A DNA stretch of 64,000 nucleotides, from NCBI GenBank assembly GCA_902576125.1, contig CACGUF010000002.1, positions 64,145 through 128,144 on the forward strand, read 5' to 3'. Numbering within the stretch: position 1 is the stretch's first letter; each line of letters begins with the position of its first letter. Both the position numbers and the translations under genes were made by a program. This stretch comes from an uncultured Alphaproteobacteria bacterium. GTDB lineage: Bacteria; Pseudomonadota; Alphaproteobacteria; HIMB59; GCA-002718135. Below are positions 50,678 to 60,478 of this stretch, one piece after another. Under the pieces are notes generated by a model that saw only the letters and a list, made by a program, of their open reading frames with translations, made no database searches and was not told the DNA's origin.

Positions 50678-51739
50678 TTAAACCTCTGCTCTATTCCTTA
50701 GGTCCAATGGTGAAAAACCATAATGATCTAACCACTTAAGATTTAAATCAAATAAACCTCTCATATCGGTAATCCCGTATTTGAGCATCGATAATCTTTC
50801 TATTCCCATCCCAAATGCAAAGCCCTGGTACACCGAGGAGTCAATGTTACAATTCTCTAACACTTTTGGATTGACCATACCGCATCCTAAAATTTCCAAC
50901 CATTCATCACCCTCACCAATTTTTAAAACATTATTTTTTTTGGTAAAAGCAACATCCATTTCTGCACTTGGTTCAGTAAACGGAAAATAACTTGGTCTGA
51001 AACGATACTTTAAATTATCGATTTCAAAAAACTCTTTTAAAAAAGTAATAAGGGTAGATTTTAAATCTGCCATGTTTGCATCTTTATTTACTACCAATCC
51101 CTCTACTTGATGAAACATTGGTGTATGCGTTGAGTCTGAATCACTTCTATATGTTCTTCCAGGAACAATAATCTTTATTGGTGGTTTTGTTTTAAGCATT
51201 GTTCTTACTTGAACAGGACTTGTATGCGTTCTTAATACATTGTCTTCACCATCACTATTTTGTACATAGAAAGTATCTTGCATTTCACGAGCAGGATGAT
51301 GAGGAGGAATGTTTAATGCAGAAAAATTATTAAAATCGCTTTCAATATCTGGTCCAGCTTCTACTGAATAATTTAAATTACCAAAAATTTCTATAATGCT
51401 AAATATTGTTTGAGATATTGGGTGGATTTTCCCATCTGTAATTTCTTGTTGAGGTAAAGTTACATCAATTTTTTCATTTTGTAATTTTTTTTCTATCTCT
51501 TTATTTTCAATATTAGTTTTTTGATTATTAACTGTTTCCTCAACTAGGGTTTTAAGTTTATTTAATTCCTGACCTTTTAGTTTCCTTTCATCTATAGAAA
51601 GTTTCCCTAAAAGTTTCATTTCAGATGGGATTAAACCCTTTTTTCCAAGATACTCTAGACGTATAGATTCAACGTCTTGAAGGCTTTTACATTCTTCAAT
51701 TCTTTTTTTAACATCTACAGCGTCAACTGGTAAAGACAT
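50678..51739 (-). CDS. pheS: Phenylalanine--tRNA ligase alpha subunit
   Basis: HPAREMQDTFYV, LRTHTSPVQVRTM, FHQVEGLVVN, RFRPSYFPFTEPSAEMDV, GFAFGMGIERLSMLKYGITDMR. Confidence 0.98.
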   Translation of the reverse strand: MSLPVDAVDVKKRIEECKSLQDVESIRLEYLGKKGLIPSEMKLLGKLSIDERKLKGQELNKLKTLVEETVNNQKTNIENKEIEKKLQNEKIDVTLPQQEITDGKIHPISQTIFSIIEIFGNLNYSVEAGPDIESDFNNFSALNIPPHHPAREMQDTFYVQNSDGEDNVLRTHTSPVQVRTMLKTKPPIKIIVPGRTYRSDSDSTHTPMFHQVEGLVVNKDANMADLKSTLITFLKEFFEIDNLKYRFRPSYFPFTEPSAEMDVAFTKKNNVLKIGEGDEWLEILGCGMVNPKVLENCNIDSSVYQGFAFGMGIERLSMLKYGITDMRGLFDLNLKWLDHYGFSPLDLRNRAEV

Positions 51740-51770
51740 GTGCTTAGTATAAATTATTAAAAATTAAATA

Positions 51771-52124
51771 CTAGTTAGCTGATTGAGCTTTTTCAACTAA
51801 AGCCTTAAATGCATCTGGTTGATTAACTGCCAATTCAGCCAATATTTTTCTATCGATTTCCACAGATGATTTCTTTAAGCCAGAGATAAACTGAGAATAT
51901 GTCATTCCATGCATTCTAACCCCTGCATTAATTCGCTGTATCCAAAGTCCCCTAAAATCACTTTTTCTTTTTCTACGATCTCGGTATGCATATTGCATTC
52001 CACGCTCAACAGCTTGAACCGCAACTCTAAATACATTTTTTCTTCTTCCGTAATAACCTTTTGCTCTTTTTATTACCTTTTTATGTCTTGCTCTTGCTGT
52101 AACGCCTCTTGAAACTCTTGCCAT
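51771..52124 (-). CDS. rplT: 50S ribosomal protein L20
   Basis: [68 protein letters not shown]. Confidence 0.99.
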   Translation of the reverse strand: MARVSRGVTARARHKKVIKRAKGYYGRRKNVFRVAVQAVERGMQYAYRDRRKRKSDFRGLWIQRINAGVRMHGMTYSQFISGLKKSSVEIDRKILAELAVNQPDAFKALVEKAQSAN

Positions 52125-52133
52125 TTTAAACTC

Positions 52134-52334
52134 CTATTTATTGTATGGTAGCATATGATCGATAAGCGCGGAGTCTCCTGGAGACATAATCGCTGATCGT
52201 TTTGTACTACGTATGAATTTATTTGATCTTTTGCTCATACCGTGTCTTTTTCCAGCAGGCTTGAACTTGATCTTTCCAGTTCCGGTTCTAGAGAAACGTT
52301 TTTTTAAACTACTTTTTGTTTTAAGCTTGGGCAT
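52134..52334 (-). CDS. rpmI: 50S ribosomal protein L35
   Basis: [42 protein letters not shown]. Confidence 0.98.
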   Translation of the reverse strand: MPKLKTKSSLKKRFSRTGTGKIKFKPAGKRHGMSKRSNKFIRSTKRSAIMSPGDSALIDHMLPYNK

Positions 52335-52359
52335 TCTATACTCCTTGTTTAATTTACCG

Positions 52360-52382
52360 CTAGGCTGCCCCGCAGGCCATAG
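52360..52382 (-). promoter_or_regulatory. GC-rich hairpin in the infC-rpmI spacer (candidate ribosomal-protein leader or terminator-like element)
   Basis: Minus-strand CTATGGCCTGCGGGGCAGCCTAG folds as CTA/TAG, GGC/GCC, TGC/GCA with small bulges in an otherwise AT-rich spacer. Confidence 0.45.
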
Positions 52383-52434
52383 CTAGTTTAAGGGCCTTAT
52401 AGTGATATTTACTTAAGAATCAATGAGTAAGTAA

Positions 52435-52974
52435 TTATTTAGCAACCTGAGGAACCAAAATCATCATAATTTGCTTACCTTCAGATTTTGGCGGAACTTC
52501 TACCTTTGCATATTCTATAACTTCCTCAGTAAGTTTTTTTAATAAATCAAATCCTAAGTTTTGATGCTCCATTTCCCTACCTCTGAATCGCATAGACACT
52601 TTAACTTTATTTCCTCCACTAATGAACTTTGAAAGTGCTTTAACTTTAACGTTATAGTCATGCGTATCTATACCAGGTCGCATTTTAATTTCTTTGACTT
52701 CAATAGTTTTTTGCTTCTTTTTGGCTTCTTTTTTACTTTTTTGCTCTCTATATTTTAGTTTACCGTAATCGATTATTTTACATACTGGTGGATTAGCCGC
52801 AGGAGAAACTTCAACTAAATCAAATCCTTCATCTTCAGCATGATTTAGTGCCTCTCTTATACTAATAATTCCTAATTGCTTGCCTGAACTTGATATTACT
52901 CGCACTTCACTAGCAGTGATTTGCTCATTAGTCCTAGGACCAGTACTCTTCTTTGCTCTGAAATTTACTGCCAA
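52435..52974 (-). CDS. infC: Translation initiation factor IF-3
   Basis: RTNEQITASEVRVISSSGKQLGIISIREAL, GFDLVEVSPAANPPVCKIIDYGKLKYREQKSKKEAKKKQ. Confidence 0.98.
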   Translation of the reverse strand: MAVNFRAKKSTGPRTNEQITASEVRVISSSGKQLGIISIREALNHAEDEGFDLVEVSPAANPPVCKIIDYGKLKYREQKSKKEAKKKQKTIEVKEIKMRPGIDTHDYNVKVKALSKFISGGNKVKVSMRFRGREMEHQNLGFDLLKKLTEEVIEYAKVEVPPKSEGKQIMMILVPQVAK

Positions 52975-53119
52975 AACTGTTATTTTAAGTGGATTAAGCT
53001 ATTGATAAATAGCATATTAGGAATTGAATTTTTTTTTCATATTTTCTAGAGATATAATGAAAATGAAATTAAATTCAAGGTCTGTTTTTTAAAAAATGAT
53101 TAATTTATAATAAAAATAA

Positions 53120-54115
53120 ATGAAAATTTGTATTGAGCGTAGTGATCGCATGGGTGATATGATCTTAACCCTGCCTGTGATCCAAGGAATTAAGCAAAAG
53201 AATCCACAGGCTATTATCCATGTAATTGCATCACAAAAAAATTCAAAGATATGTATGCAATATAATTTGATTGATAAAATATTTGAAAAATCAAAATTAT
53301 CATTCAATAATTTAATAAAGTCTATTAGTGCAGAAAAATATGATTATTATTATTCTTTTAGCCCTGGCTGGTTTGGCTTACGTTTAGGATTTTTCTCAAA
53401 AAGTAAGTTTAAATCTTCTTTAATTCTTAAGTCCAGGTACAATTCAAATATATTTAGTAAATTAGGTCAGATTTTTTTTAGTAAAGTATTTTATTCTCAG
53501 TCATTAATAATAAATAGATTTAAATCATTGCAAGAAAATAAAAATATCCACCAAACCAATATAATGATGGATGCTATATCAAAAAGTGGCGTTGAAATAT
53601 GCAGAAAAAGTCAAACTAAATTTACCTTTAACAATGTATTTAAATTAAAGAAAAATAAGTCTGTATGCGTCATTCATCTCTCTTCAAAATGGATTAACAC
53701 TTACTACTCTGAAGAAAATTTCAACGATCTACTAAAATTATTAAATGAAAAAGATATATTTATTTACTTAACTACAGACGAAACAACAAAAAATAAATTT
53801 AGTAAAATTTTTGAGACTTTTGATGTTGTGGGAGATCCTAGCGACATTCAGAAGAGTGAAAAAAGTATTTTAATATGTAATAATTTTAGTTTTGAGAACT
53901 GGACAAGTTTGTTAAATCAAGTAAATTATGTAATAACCCCAGAGAGCGGATGTACTCATATTGCTTCCTTAACAAAGTGTAAACTTGCTGTGATCTATGA
54001 TGCCGATAATTTTCCAAATAGCATTAAACAAGAATATGCCCCTTGGAATAAAGAATATTTAGCCTTAGAAACGAGTGATAAAGAATTAAATCAAAAACTA
54101 TTAAAGTTTATCTAA
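53120..54115 (+). CDS. Glycosyltransferase family 9 (heptosyltransferase-like)
   Basis: RSDRMGDMILTLPVIQGIKQKNPQAIIHVIA; VNYVITPESGCTHIASLTKCKLAVIYD. Confidence 0.85.
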   Translation: MKICIERSDRMGDMILTLPVIQGIKQKNPQAIIHVIASQKNSKICMQYNLIDKIFEKSKLSFNNLIKSISAEKYDYYYSFSPGWFGLRLGFFSKSKFKSSLILKSRYNSNIFSKLGQIFFSKVFYSQSLIINRFKSLQENKNIHQTNIMMDAISKSGVEICRKSQTKFTFNNVFKLKKNKSVCVIHLSSKWINTYYSEENFNDLLKLLNEKDIFIYLTTDETTKNKFSKIFETFDVVGDPSDIQKSEKSILICNNFSFENWTSLLNQVNYVITPESGCTHIASLTKCKLAVIYDADNFPNSIKQEYAPWNKEYLALETSDKELNQKLLKFI

Positions 54116-55045
54116 CAATTTGTTTTTTACAATATAGTCCTGAACTTCATTAACGCTCAAGTCTTCCATTTTCTCTTTAAGAAGCAGATGGCTATTTGCT
54201 CTATAACTTAAATTTGCTTTTGTTACATCATTATCCAAAGCTAACCATAATGTATTAACTTGACTAAGTGCAGCTATATGACCAGGACCAGTATCATTTG
54301 AAATGATCAAGTGACATTTTGTTGCAACTGTATAAATAATTTCAGGTGGAGACTTATCAATTAAATTAATAACATGTTTACAACCATCAAGAATTGGTTG
54401 GAAAGATAAAGCATCATGTTTGGTGCCAACTAAACAAATATAATATCCTTTTGACTCCAACAAGGAACATAGTTGTTGATAATTAGAAGGTGACCATTGT
54501 TTTGCACGACCAGATTTTGATACACCAGGTATAACCAAGACAACTTGCTTATCTTCAATACTTTGATCTTCTTTATCAGATGCCAACCAACTAAAATCAG
54601 GATCACTTTGATCAATATCTAAAAGTTTTAACTGATTATATAAACCTTGCGTTGGACTTTCTTGCCCTTGAACAGGTATAATATATCGATCATGCACAAA
54701 GCTTCTTGATCCATTAATGCGTGAACTAGAAAAATTTTTGATAAAAAAATGATAAAAATTTGTTCTCTTCGAATTCTGAAGATCAATAATTAAATCATAT
54801 TTTCCAATAAGTATTTTACTAATAAGAGAAAACGTTGAAAGAAAACCTCCTCTATTATCAACTAGAAATTTATCAAACATTTTTATTTTTTTAAAAAAAG
54901 GAATAAATTTTTCTTCGGTAACAAGATCAATCACTGAGTTATTAAATTTGTTATGAATTGCTAAAATTGGCTCCAATGCAAACACAATATCTCCAAGAGA
55001 GCCGTGTTTAATGAGTAATATTTTTTTAGGATTTAACGGACTCAT
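54101..55045 (-). CDS. Glycosyltransferase family 9 (heptosyltransferase-like)
   Basis: ILLIKHGSLGDIVFALEPILAIHNKF; VVLVIPGVSKSGRAKQWSPSNYQQL; LIISNDTGPGHIAALSQVNTLWL. Confidence 0.92.
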   Translation of the reverse strand: MSPLNPKKILLIKHGSLGDIVFALEPILAIHNKFNNSVIDLVTEEKFIPFFKKIKMFDKFLVDNRGGFLSTFSLISKILIGKYDLIIDLQNSKRTNFYHFFIKNFSSSRINGSRSFVHDRYIIPVQGQESPTQGLYNQLKLLDIDQSDPDFSWLASDKEDQSIEDKQVVLVIPGVSKSGRAKQWSPSNYQQLCSLLESKGYYICLVGTKHDALSFQPILDGCKHVINLIDKSPPEIIYTVATKCHLIISNDTGPGHIAALSQVNTLWLALDNDVTKANLSYRANSHLLLKEKMEDLSVNEVQDYIVKNKLLDKL

Positions 55046-56153
55046 ATAATTTTAAATATTGATTAGCCATATTCGTTTTTGAAAAATCTCTTTCGATAAA
55101 GGACTGTACACCTTCTAATACTTCTTTTTTTTGATCATCAGACAAACTAAGTAATTTCTCTATTTGTGCAGGCAATCCTATAAAATCCTGAGGTTTAACT
55201 TTGAATATTTCACTTAAATCTTCCAATTGATTTTTAACTCCACCATAGTCAAAGGCTAACACAGGTGTCTTAGAATATAGTGACTCACTTACCGTTCTAC
55301 CAAATCCCTCCGCTCGCAGTGGAAAGGAGACAGAAAGATCAGCTATCTGATATAGACATCGCATTTCATCTTGATTTACTCCTCCTAAAATTTTGCAAAC
55401 ACCTTCAAGGTTATTTTGTTTTATCTTATCTCGCACTAACTTTGTGTAGCTTTCATTTTTTGTATCTCCAGCAAATAGCACTAATATATTTTGGGTATCT
55501 ATTTTTTTTATAACATCAATAAACTCTAATTGCCCTTTCCAACTGGTTATTCTTGCAGGAAATAAAATAATTTTTTTAGCAGTATCAATTTGATTAGTTT
55601 TAATTATTTTATCTCTTATGCTAACATCAAGAGGTTGATTAAAATATTTGGTATCAATGCCTCTGTTAATAACTGAAATATTATTTGGTGAAAGGTTATA
55701 TTTTTTAATAATTGTTTCTTTTACATAGTCAGAGATTGCAACTAGATGATCCATTTTAGATAAACCTTTATTATAGAACTTTTTTACATAAGAGTTTCCC
55801 GCATAAACATTATGGAATGTAGCAATTGTTTTGATATTATTTTTTGCCATTAAATTAATCATCCAGGCAGGACCTCTGGAGCGAACATGAGCTATATTAA
55901 TATTGTTGGCTTTAATAAATTGATTAATTTTTTTAGCTATTAAAGGATAATAAAAAAAGTTTTTACTATCTACGGGTAATTGATGAATATGCGTAAAATT
56001 TTTATTAAGTTCCTTTATCATTTTACCACCGGAAGTAATGATAAAGTTATGTATCTTTTTTTCAGCTAAAAAATTAGCCACATCAACAGTGCCCCTTTCA
56101 ACACCACCAGAGTCTAAAGAAGGAACAATTTGAACAAGATTAAAGGATGACAT
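55026..56153 (-). CDS. Glycosyltransferase family 4
   Basis: QIVPSLDSGGVERGTVDVANFL; LFPARITSWKGQLEFIDVIKKI; EGFGRTVSESLYSKTPVLAFDYGGV. Confidence 0.93.
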   Translation of the reverse strand: MSSFNLVQIVPSLDSGGVERGTVDVANFLAEKKIHNFIITSGGKMIKELNKNFTHIHQLPVDSKNFFYYPLIAKKINQFIKANNINIAHVRSRGPAWMINLMAKNNIKTIATFHNVYAGNSYVKKFYNKGLSKMDHLVAISDYVKETIIKKYNLSPNNISVINRGIDTKYFNQPLDVSIRDKIIKTNQIDTAKKIILFPARITSWKGQLEFIDVIKKIDTQNILVLFAGDTKNESYTKLVRDKIKQNNLEGVCKILGGVNQDEMRCLYQIADLSVSFPLRAEGFGRTVSESLYSKTPVLAFDYGGVKNQLEDLSEIFKVKPQDFIGLPAQIEKLLSLSDDQKKEVLEGVQSFIERDFSKTNMANQYLKLYESVKS

Positions 56154-56180
56154 TGATAGTTAATATTGGTAATCTATAAT

Positions 56181-56915
56181 ATGCGTTTTTATAAAAACAA
56201 ACAAAACCATAAAATTGCTTATAAATCACTAAAAGGAAGAAGGTTAGGAATCATTTTTATTCACGGATTGCTCTCTGATATGAATGGAGGCAAAGCGCTT
56301 GAAATAGAGCGATATGCTAGAAAAAACAAACTGAATTTTGTTCGTTTTGATTGCCGAGGGCACGGCAAATCTGAGGGAAAATTTGAGGATTTTACCATGT
56401 CTGATTGGAGAAAAGACTTATTAGATATTATCGATAATGTTGCTAGAGGACCTCAAATTCTCATAGGTAGCAGTATGGGTGGGTGGTTAATGTTGTTGGC
56501 TGCCAAAGCACGTCCACAAAGAATAAAAGGATTGATTGGTCTAGCTGCCGCTCCTGACTTTGGAAAAGATTTATACAACGCATTAAATAAAAAAAATAAA
56601 AAAGAAATTTCTACTAAGGGTATTACTAAATATACCTCAAATGGTTTTAGCTATTACTTAACGAAAAAATTTTTTATTGAAGCAGAAAAAAATAAAGTTC
56701 TTCGAAAACCAATTCGATTTACAAAACCAATTGTTCTAATGCACGGACTAAAAGATAATGTCGTTAAAGAAGATATGCCTAAGAAAATACTTAAAAAGGT
56801 AACTGGTAAAAACGTTAACATTATTTATCTCAAAGAAAGTGATCACCGCTTATCCACGGAAACTGATTTAAAAATGATTACACAATCAATAGAGTATATA
56901 AGAAATACTAAATAA
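56181..56915 (+). CDS. Alpha/beta hydrolase
   Basis: GIIFIHGLLSDMNGGKALEIERYARKNKLNFVRFDCRGHGKSEG, ILIGSSMGGWLMLL, VLMHGLKDNVV, SDHRLS; ORF opens at 56166, MRFYKNK start preferred. Confidence 0.9.
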   Translation: MRFYKNKQNHKIAYKSLKGRRLGIIFIHGLLSDMNGGKALEIERYARKNKLNFVRFDCRGHGKSEGKFEDFTMSDWRKDLLDIIDNVARGPQILIGSSMGGWLMLLAAKARPQRIKGLIGLAAAPDFGKDLYNALNKKNKKEISTKGITKYTSNGFSYYLTKKFFIEAEKNKVLRKPIRFTKPIVLMHGLKDNVVKEDMPKKILKKVTGKNVNIIYLKESDHRLSTETDLKMITQSIEYIRNTK

Positions 56916-57001
56916 ATTATTTAACCCTTCTCTTCTTAGTGTTAGTATAATCATAATGATTTGTATTAAAGCTAATATACCTGAAGAGCTCTCTCAAATT
57001 A

Positions 57002-57970
57002 ATGATGAATAATAAACCTGATCTTGCATCTTTGTTTGGGGCAACAAAGTCTGATACTTTTTTAGGATTAGATCCCTGTAATAATCTAGACTCTATAGAT
57101 GCGTCTTCTGCTTTTGTTGGCGTGCCTTGTGCTACGCCTTATAGGTCTGTTGGCCCTTATGCTAAAAATGGCCCCTCTTCTATTCGAAATGCAATTGCTT
57201 CATTAAATGCAAATCTTGATAGACATAATTTTGATTTAGGAGGTCCAATTTTTCCTCAAGGATCAATTAAGGCTGTTGACTGTGGAGATATAGCTTGGGA
57301 TGAAAAAAATTTTCAAGAAAACAGATCTATTATTTCTGAAACAGTAAAAAAAATTTTAAAAAATAATGTCATACCAATTCTTGTTGGGGGCGATGATTCG
57401 ATTCCAATTCCAATGCTAGAGGCTATGAGCTCGAAGGGGAGAGATTTTACCATCCTTCAAATAGATGCTCATATTGATTGGAGAGAAATTCATATGGAAG
57501 AACGATATGGTTTATCTTCCACTATGCGTAGAGCATCTGAAATGAGTCATATAAAAAAAATTATACAAGTAGGAGCAAGGGGGATAGGTTCTGGACATCC
57601 ACAAGATTTTGAAGATGCTAAAAATTGGGGAGTAAAATTTTATTTAGCAGATGATGTTCATTCTAATGGCCTGGATCCAATTTTAGAAAATATTGATCAA
57701 AATTCTAGTGTTATAATTTGTATTGATATTGACTCAATGGATCCATCCATAACTCCAAATACTATTGGGAGAGTGCCTGGAGGACTAACATACTTTCAGG
57801 TTTTAAATTTAATAAAAGGTGTGGCTCAAAAGGCAAAAATTGAAGCAATGGATTTTGCAGAAATAATGCCAGAGGTTGATATTGATGGAATTGGAGGATT
57901 AACTGTATCGAGATTAATAGCATCTTCCATGGGCGTAATTGCTCGCCAAAAACAAAGGGCTGATAGTTAA
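57002..57970 (+). CDS. Ureohydrolase (arginase/agmatinase superfamily) protein
   Basis: VGVPCATPYRSVGPYAKNGPSSIR, GGDDSIPIP, IDAHIDWR, CIDIDSMDPSITPNTIGRVPGGLT. Confidence 0.9.
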   Translation: MMNNKPDLASLFGATKSDTFLGLDPCNNLDSIDASSAFVGVPCATPYRSVGPYAKNGPSSIRNAIASLNANLDRHNFDLGGPIFPQGSIKAVDCGDIAWDEKNFQENRSIISETVKKILKNNVIPILVGGDDSIPIPMLEAMSSKGRDFTILQIDAHIDWREIHMEERYGLSSTMRRASEMSHIKKIIQVGARGIGSGHPQDFEDAKNWGVKFYLADDVHSNGLDPILENIDQNSSVIICIDIDSMDPSITPNTIGRVPGGLTYFQVLNLIKGVAQKAKIEAMDFAEIMPEVDIDGIGGLTVSRLIASSMGVIARQKQRADS

Positions 57971-57971
57971 T

Positions 57972-59429
57972 ATGTTTTTAGGTATTGATGTTGGAAGCAC
58001 AGCAATAAAATTAGGGATAGTAAACACTGAAGGAAAATTAATCTCTTACTTTAATTCCCCTTACTCTACTGCAGCAATTTCAGACGATCATATAGAGCAA
58101 GATCCAAACGATTGGATTAAATTAATAATAAAAGGTTTAACTAAATTTAAAAACAATAATCCTAGCTGTCAATTGAGTGGGCTATCAATGTGCAGCCAAG
58201 TAAATACTCATATATTTGTTGATGAAAACGGAGAAGCTCTATTACCAGCAATTTTTTGGCAAGATACCAGAGCAAAAAGTGAAGCTAAAGAAATAGATTC
58301 TAAAATTAGTGATGAGCAAAAAATCTCCTGGTGGGGAACGCCGATGCCCATTGATGCGAGTCATGTAATTTCAAGAATGCTATGGGTTAAAAAAAATAAA
58401 CCTGATGTATGGGCAAAAACAAAGTATGTAATGTTGCCAAAAGATTATTGTATTTTTAAATTATCAGGGGAAATTGTAAGTGACCCTTTATCGAATATTG
58501 GTTTAGTTGATAATAATTTAAAATATATTGATGATCTTTTAAGTTTAGTTTCAGGCGCACCAGCAAAGTTACCACCACTAAAAAAAATGACTGAACAAGT
58601 TGGTGTAATTAAAAAAGAGCTACCTTTTAACGGAACAAAAATAATTAATGGAACAATGGATGCTTGGATAGGAATTCTAGGAAGCGGCGGTTTTGAAAAT
58701 AAAAAAAATATTTATTTAAGTGGAACAAGTGAAATTTTAGGGATTAATTCGAAAGAAGTTATACCAACGCCAGGTATTATTATTTTTCCTGAAGATGAAA
58801 ATATTAAGTTACACGCAGGTCCAACACAAAGTGGTGGTGCTTCAAAACTTTGGTTCTGTAATCTATTTAATTTAACCCCACTTGAAATGAATAAGCTTGT
58901 AGAAAATGAAAACTTTAATGATGTTTCACCTATTTTTTTACCACATTTACAAGGAGAGCGAGCACCATTGTGGAACCCTAATTTAAAAGGAATTTTTTAT
59001 GGTATGAACTCCAAAACAAATAAAGGCAATCTTGCTCGATCAGTTTATGAAGGAGTGTCTTTTTCTGCAAAATTAATAATTGAGTCTCTAGAAAAATCCT
59101 CAAATTGTATCAATGAAGAAATAAATTGTGGCGGAGGTGGATTTCAAGCTGATATTTGGAATCAAATTCGCGCAAATATTTTAAATAAAAAAATCAATCG
59201 ATTATCAATTAAAGATCCAGGGATACTTGGTTCAGTTGGTATAGCAGGTTATGGATCAGGAACATTCTCAAACATTGATGAAGCATTTAATGAAATGACC
59301 AGCTTTGATAAATTTTATGAACCAGATCAAAATTTGAAAAATTATTATTCAGATTTATATGAAATTTTTAAAAATATTACTGAGAGTAATATTAAAATAA
59401 GTGAAAAATTCTCTAAATTTCCAAGATAA
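57972..59429 (+). CDS. FGGY-family carbohydrate kinase (xylulokinase-like)
   Basis: MFLGIDVGSTAIKLGIVNTEGKLI, AIFWQDTRA, NGTMDAWIGILGSGG, HLQGERAPLWNPNLKGIFYGM, INCGGGGFQADIWNQIRANIL. Confidence 0.9.
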   Translation: MFLGIDVGSTAIKLGIVNTEGKLISYFNSPYSTAAISDDHIEQDPNDWIKLIIKGLTKFKNNNPSCQLSGLSMCSQVNTHIFVDENGEALLPAIFWQDTRAKSEAKEIDSKISDEQKISWWGTPMPIDASHVISRMLWVKKNKPDVWAKTKYVMLPKDYCIFKLSGEIVSDPLSNIGLVDNNLKYIDDLLSLVSGAPAKLPPLKKMTEQVGVIKKELPFNGTKIINGTMDAWIGILGSGGFENKKNIYLSGTSEILGINSKEVIPTPGIIIFPEDENIKLHAGPTQSGGASKLWFCNLFNLTPLEMNKLVENENFNDVSPIFLPHLQGERAPLWNPNLKGIFYGMNSKTNKGNLARSVYEGVSFSAKLIIESLEKSSNCINEEINCGGGGFQADIWNQIRANILNKKINRLSIKDPGILGSVGIAGYGSGTFSNIDEAFNEMTSFDKFYEPDQNLKNYYSDLYEIFKNITESNIKISEKFSKFPR

Positions 59430-59502
59430 TTAGTACATTCACCTCAAATTACTTGATATTGATATTGTGACTGTATAAAAAATGATCAACTATGGAGGAA
59501 TT

Positions 59503-60423
59503 ATGAAATCGTGCATTAAATTTATAAGTTTTACTTTGCTTTTTCTCTTTGTATTTGTTTCTAAAGCGTGGGCAGAAAAGGTAACAGTTATTACTCCTTA
59601 CTTAGCTCAACCAGGAACTCAAATGTATGTTGAGGGCTTCAAAAATGAAGCATCTAAAAAAGGTTGGGATTTAAATATTATAGATACAAAAGGAGATGTA
59701 GCAGAAGTCATTAGTAGAATTGAAGATGCTGTAAATCAAAAAGTTGATGGCATTGTTATTAACGTTGATCCATCACAAATTGCAGCAGGACTAGAAGTAG
59801 CTGCAGCTGCAAATATACCTGTTGTGGGTATGGACTCAGGTGCTGACCCTCTTCTTGTAACTAATGTGACTTCTAACGGGTATGCAATGGCTGCAGAGAC
59901 ATCAGTGTATGTAGCAAATAGAATAGAAGGAAAAGGAAATGTAGTAATGTTTGTTTTTGATGCCTTTCCTCCTGTTCAAATTAGAGGCGTAATAGCTGAT
60001 GCAGTATTTGGTAACTTTCCAGATATAAATGTTATGGATCGCATCACACCAGACGTTCAAGACGGTGGTATAGCAGATAGTCGAGCAAAAATGGAAGCGC
60101 TTCTTGCTGCAAATCCAGAAGCTGGATCAATTGCTGCTGTTTGGGCAGCATGGGATCAACCAGCAATTGGAGCTATGCAAGCTATTGAAGCAGCAGGAAG
60201 AAACAATGAAGGAATTGTAATTGTCGGAATTGATGCAAATCCTCAAGCAAGAGATGCTATTAGTCAAGGTGGTAACTTTGAAGCTTCTATCGCACAAGAC
60301 TTTGTTGGTATTGGATCTGCAACAGCAAATGCAATTGGTAGAGCAATGAGTGGTGAAGAAATTAAATCCAAAGTCATTTATGTTCCAACTGTATTAATTA
60401 CTAGTGCCAATGTTGGTGACTAA
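59503..60423 (+). CDS. Sugar ABC transporter substrate-binding protein (RbsB-like, periplasmic binding family 1)
   Basis: Signal peptide MKSCIKFISFTLLFLFVFVSKAWA; VDGIVINVDPSQIAAGLEVAAAANIPVVGMDSGA; GIVIVGIDANPQARDAISQGGNFEASIAQD; good RBS ATGGAGGAATT. Confidence 0.93.
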   Translation: MKSCIKFISFTLLFLFVFVSKAWAEKVTVITPYLAQPGTQMYVEGFKNEASKKGWDLNIIDTKGDVAEVISRIEDAVNQKVDGIVINVDPSQIAAGLEVAAAANIPVVGMDSGADPLLVTNVTSNGYAMAAETSVYVANRIEGKGNVVMFVFDAFPPVQIRGVIADAVFGNFPDINVMDRITPDVQDGGIADSRAKMEALLAANPEAGSIAAVWAAWDQPAIGAMQAIEAAGRNNEGIVIVGIDANPQARDAISQGGNFEASIAQDFVGIGSATANAIGRAMSGEEIKSKVIYVPTVLITSANVGD

Positions 60424-60433
60424 TATTTTTTTT

Positions 60434-60468
60434 AATTATGCGCTAATTTATTAGCGCATAATTTTTCT
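60434..60468 (+). terminator. Stem-loop with T-tract between substrate-binding protein and ATPase genes (attenuator-type)
   Basis: AATTATGCGCTAA-TTTA-TTAGCGCATAATT perfect 13-bp arms followed by TTTCTTTT. Confidence 0.8.
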
Positions 60469-60478
60469 TTTAACTTAA

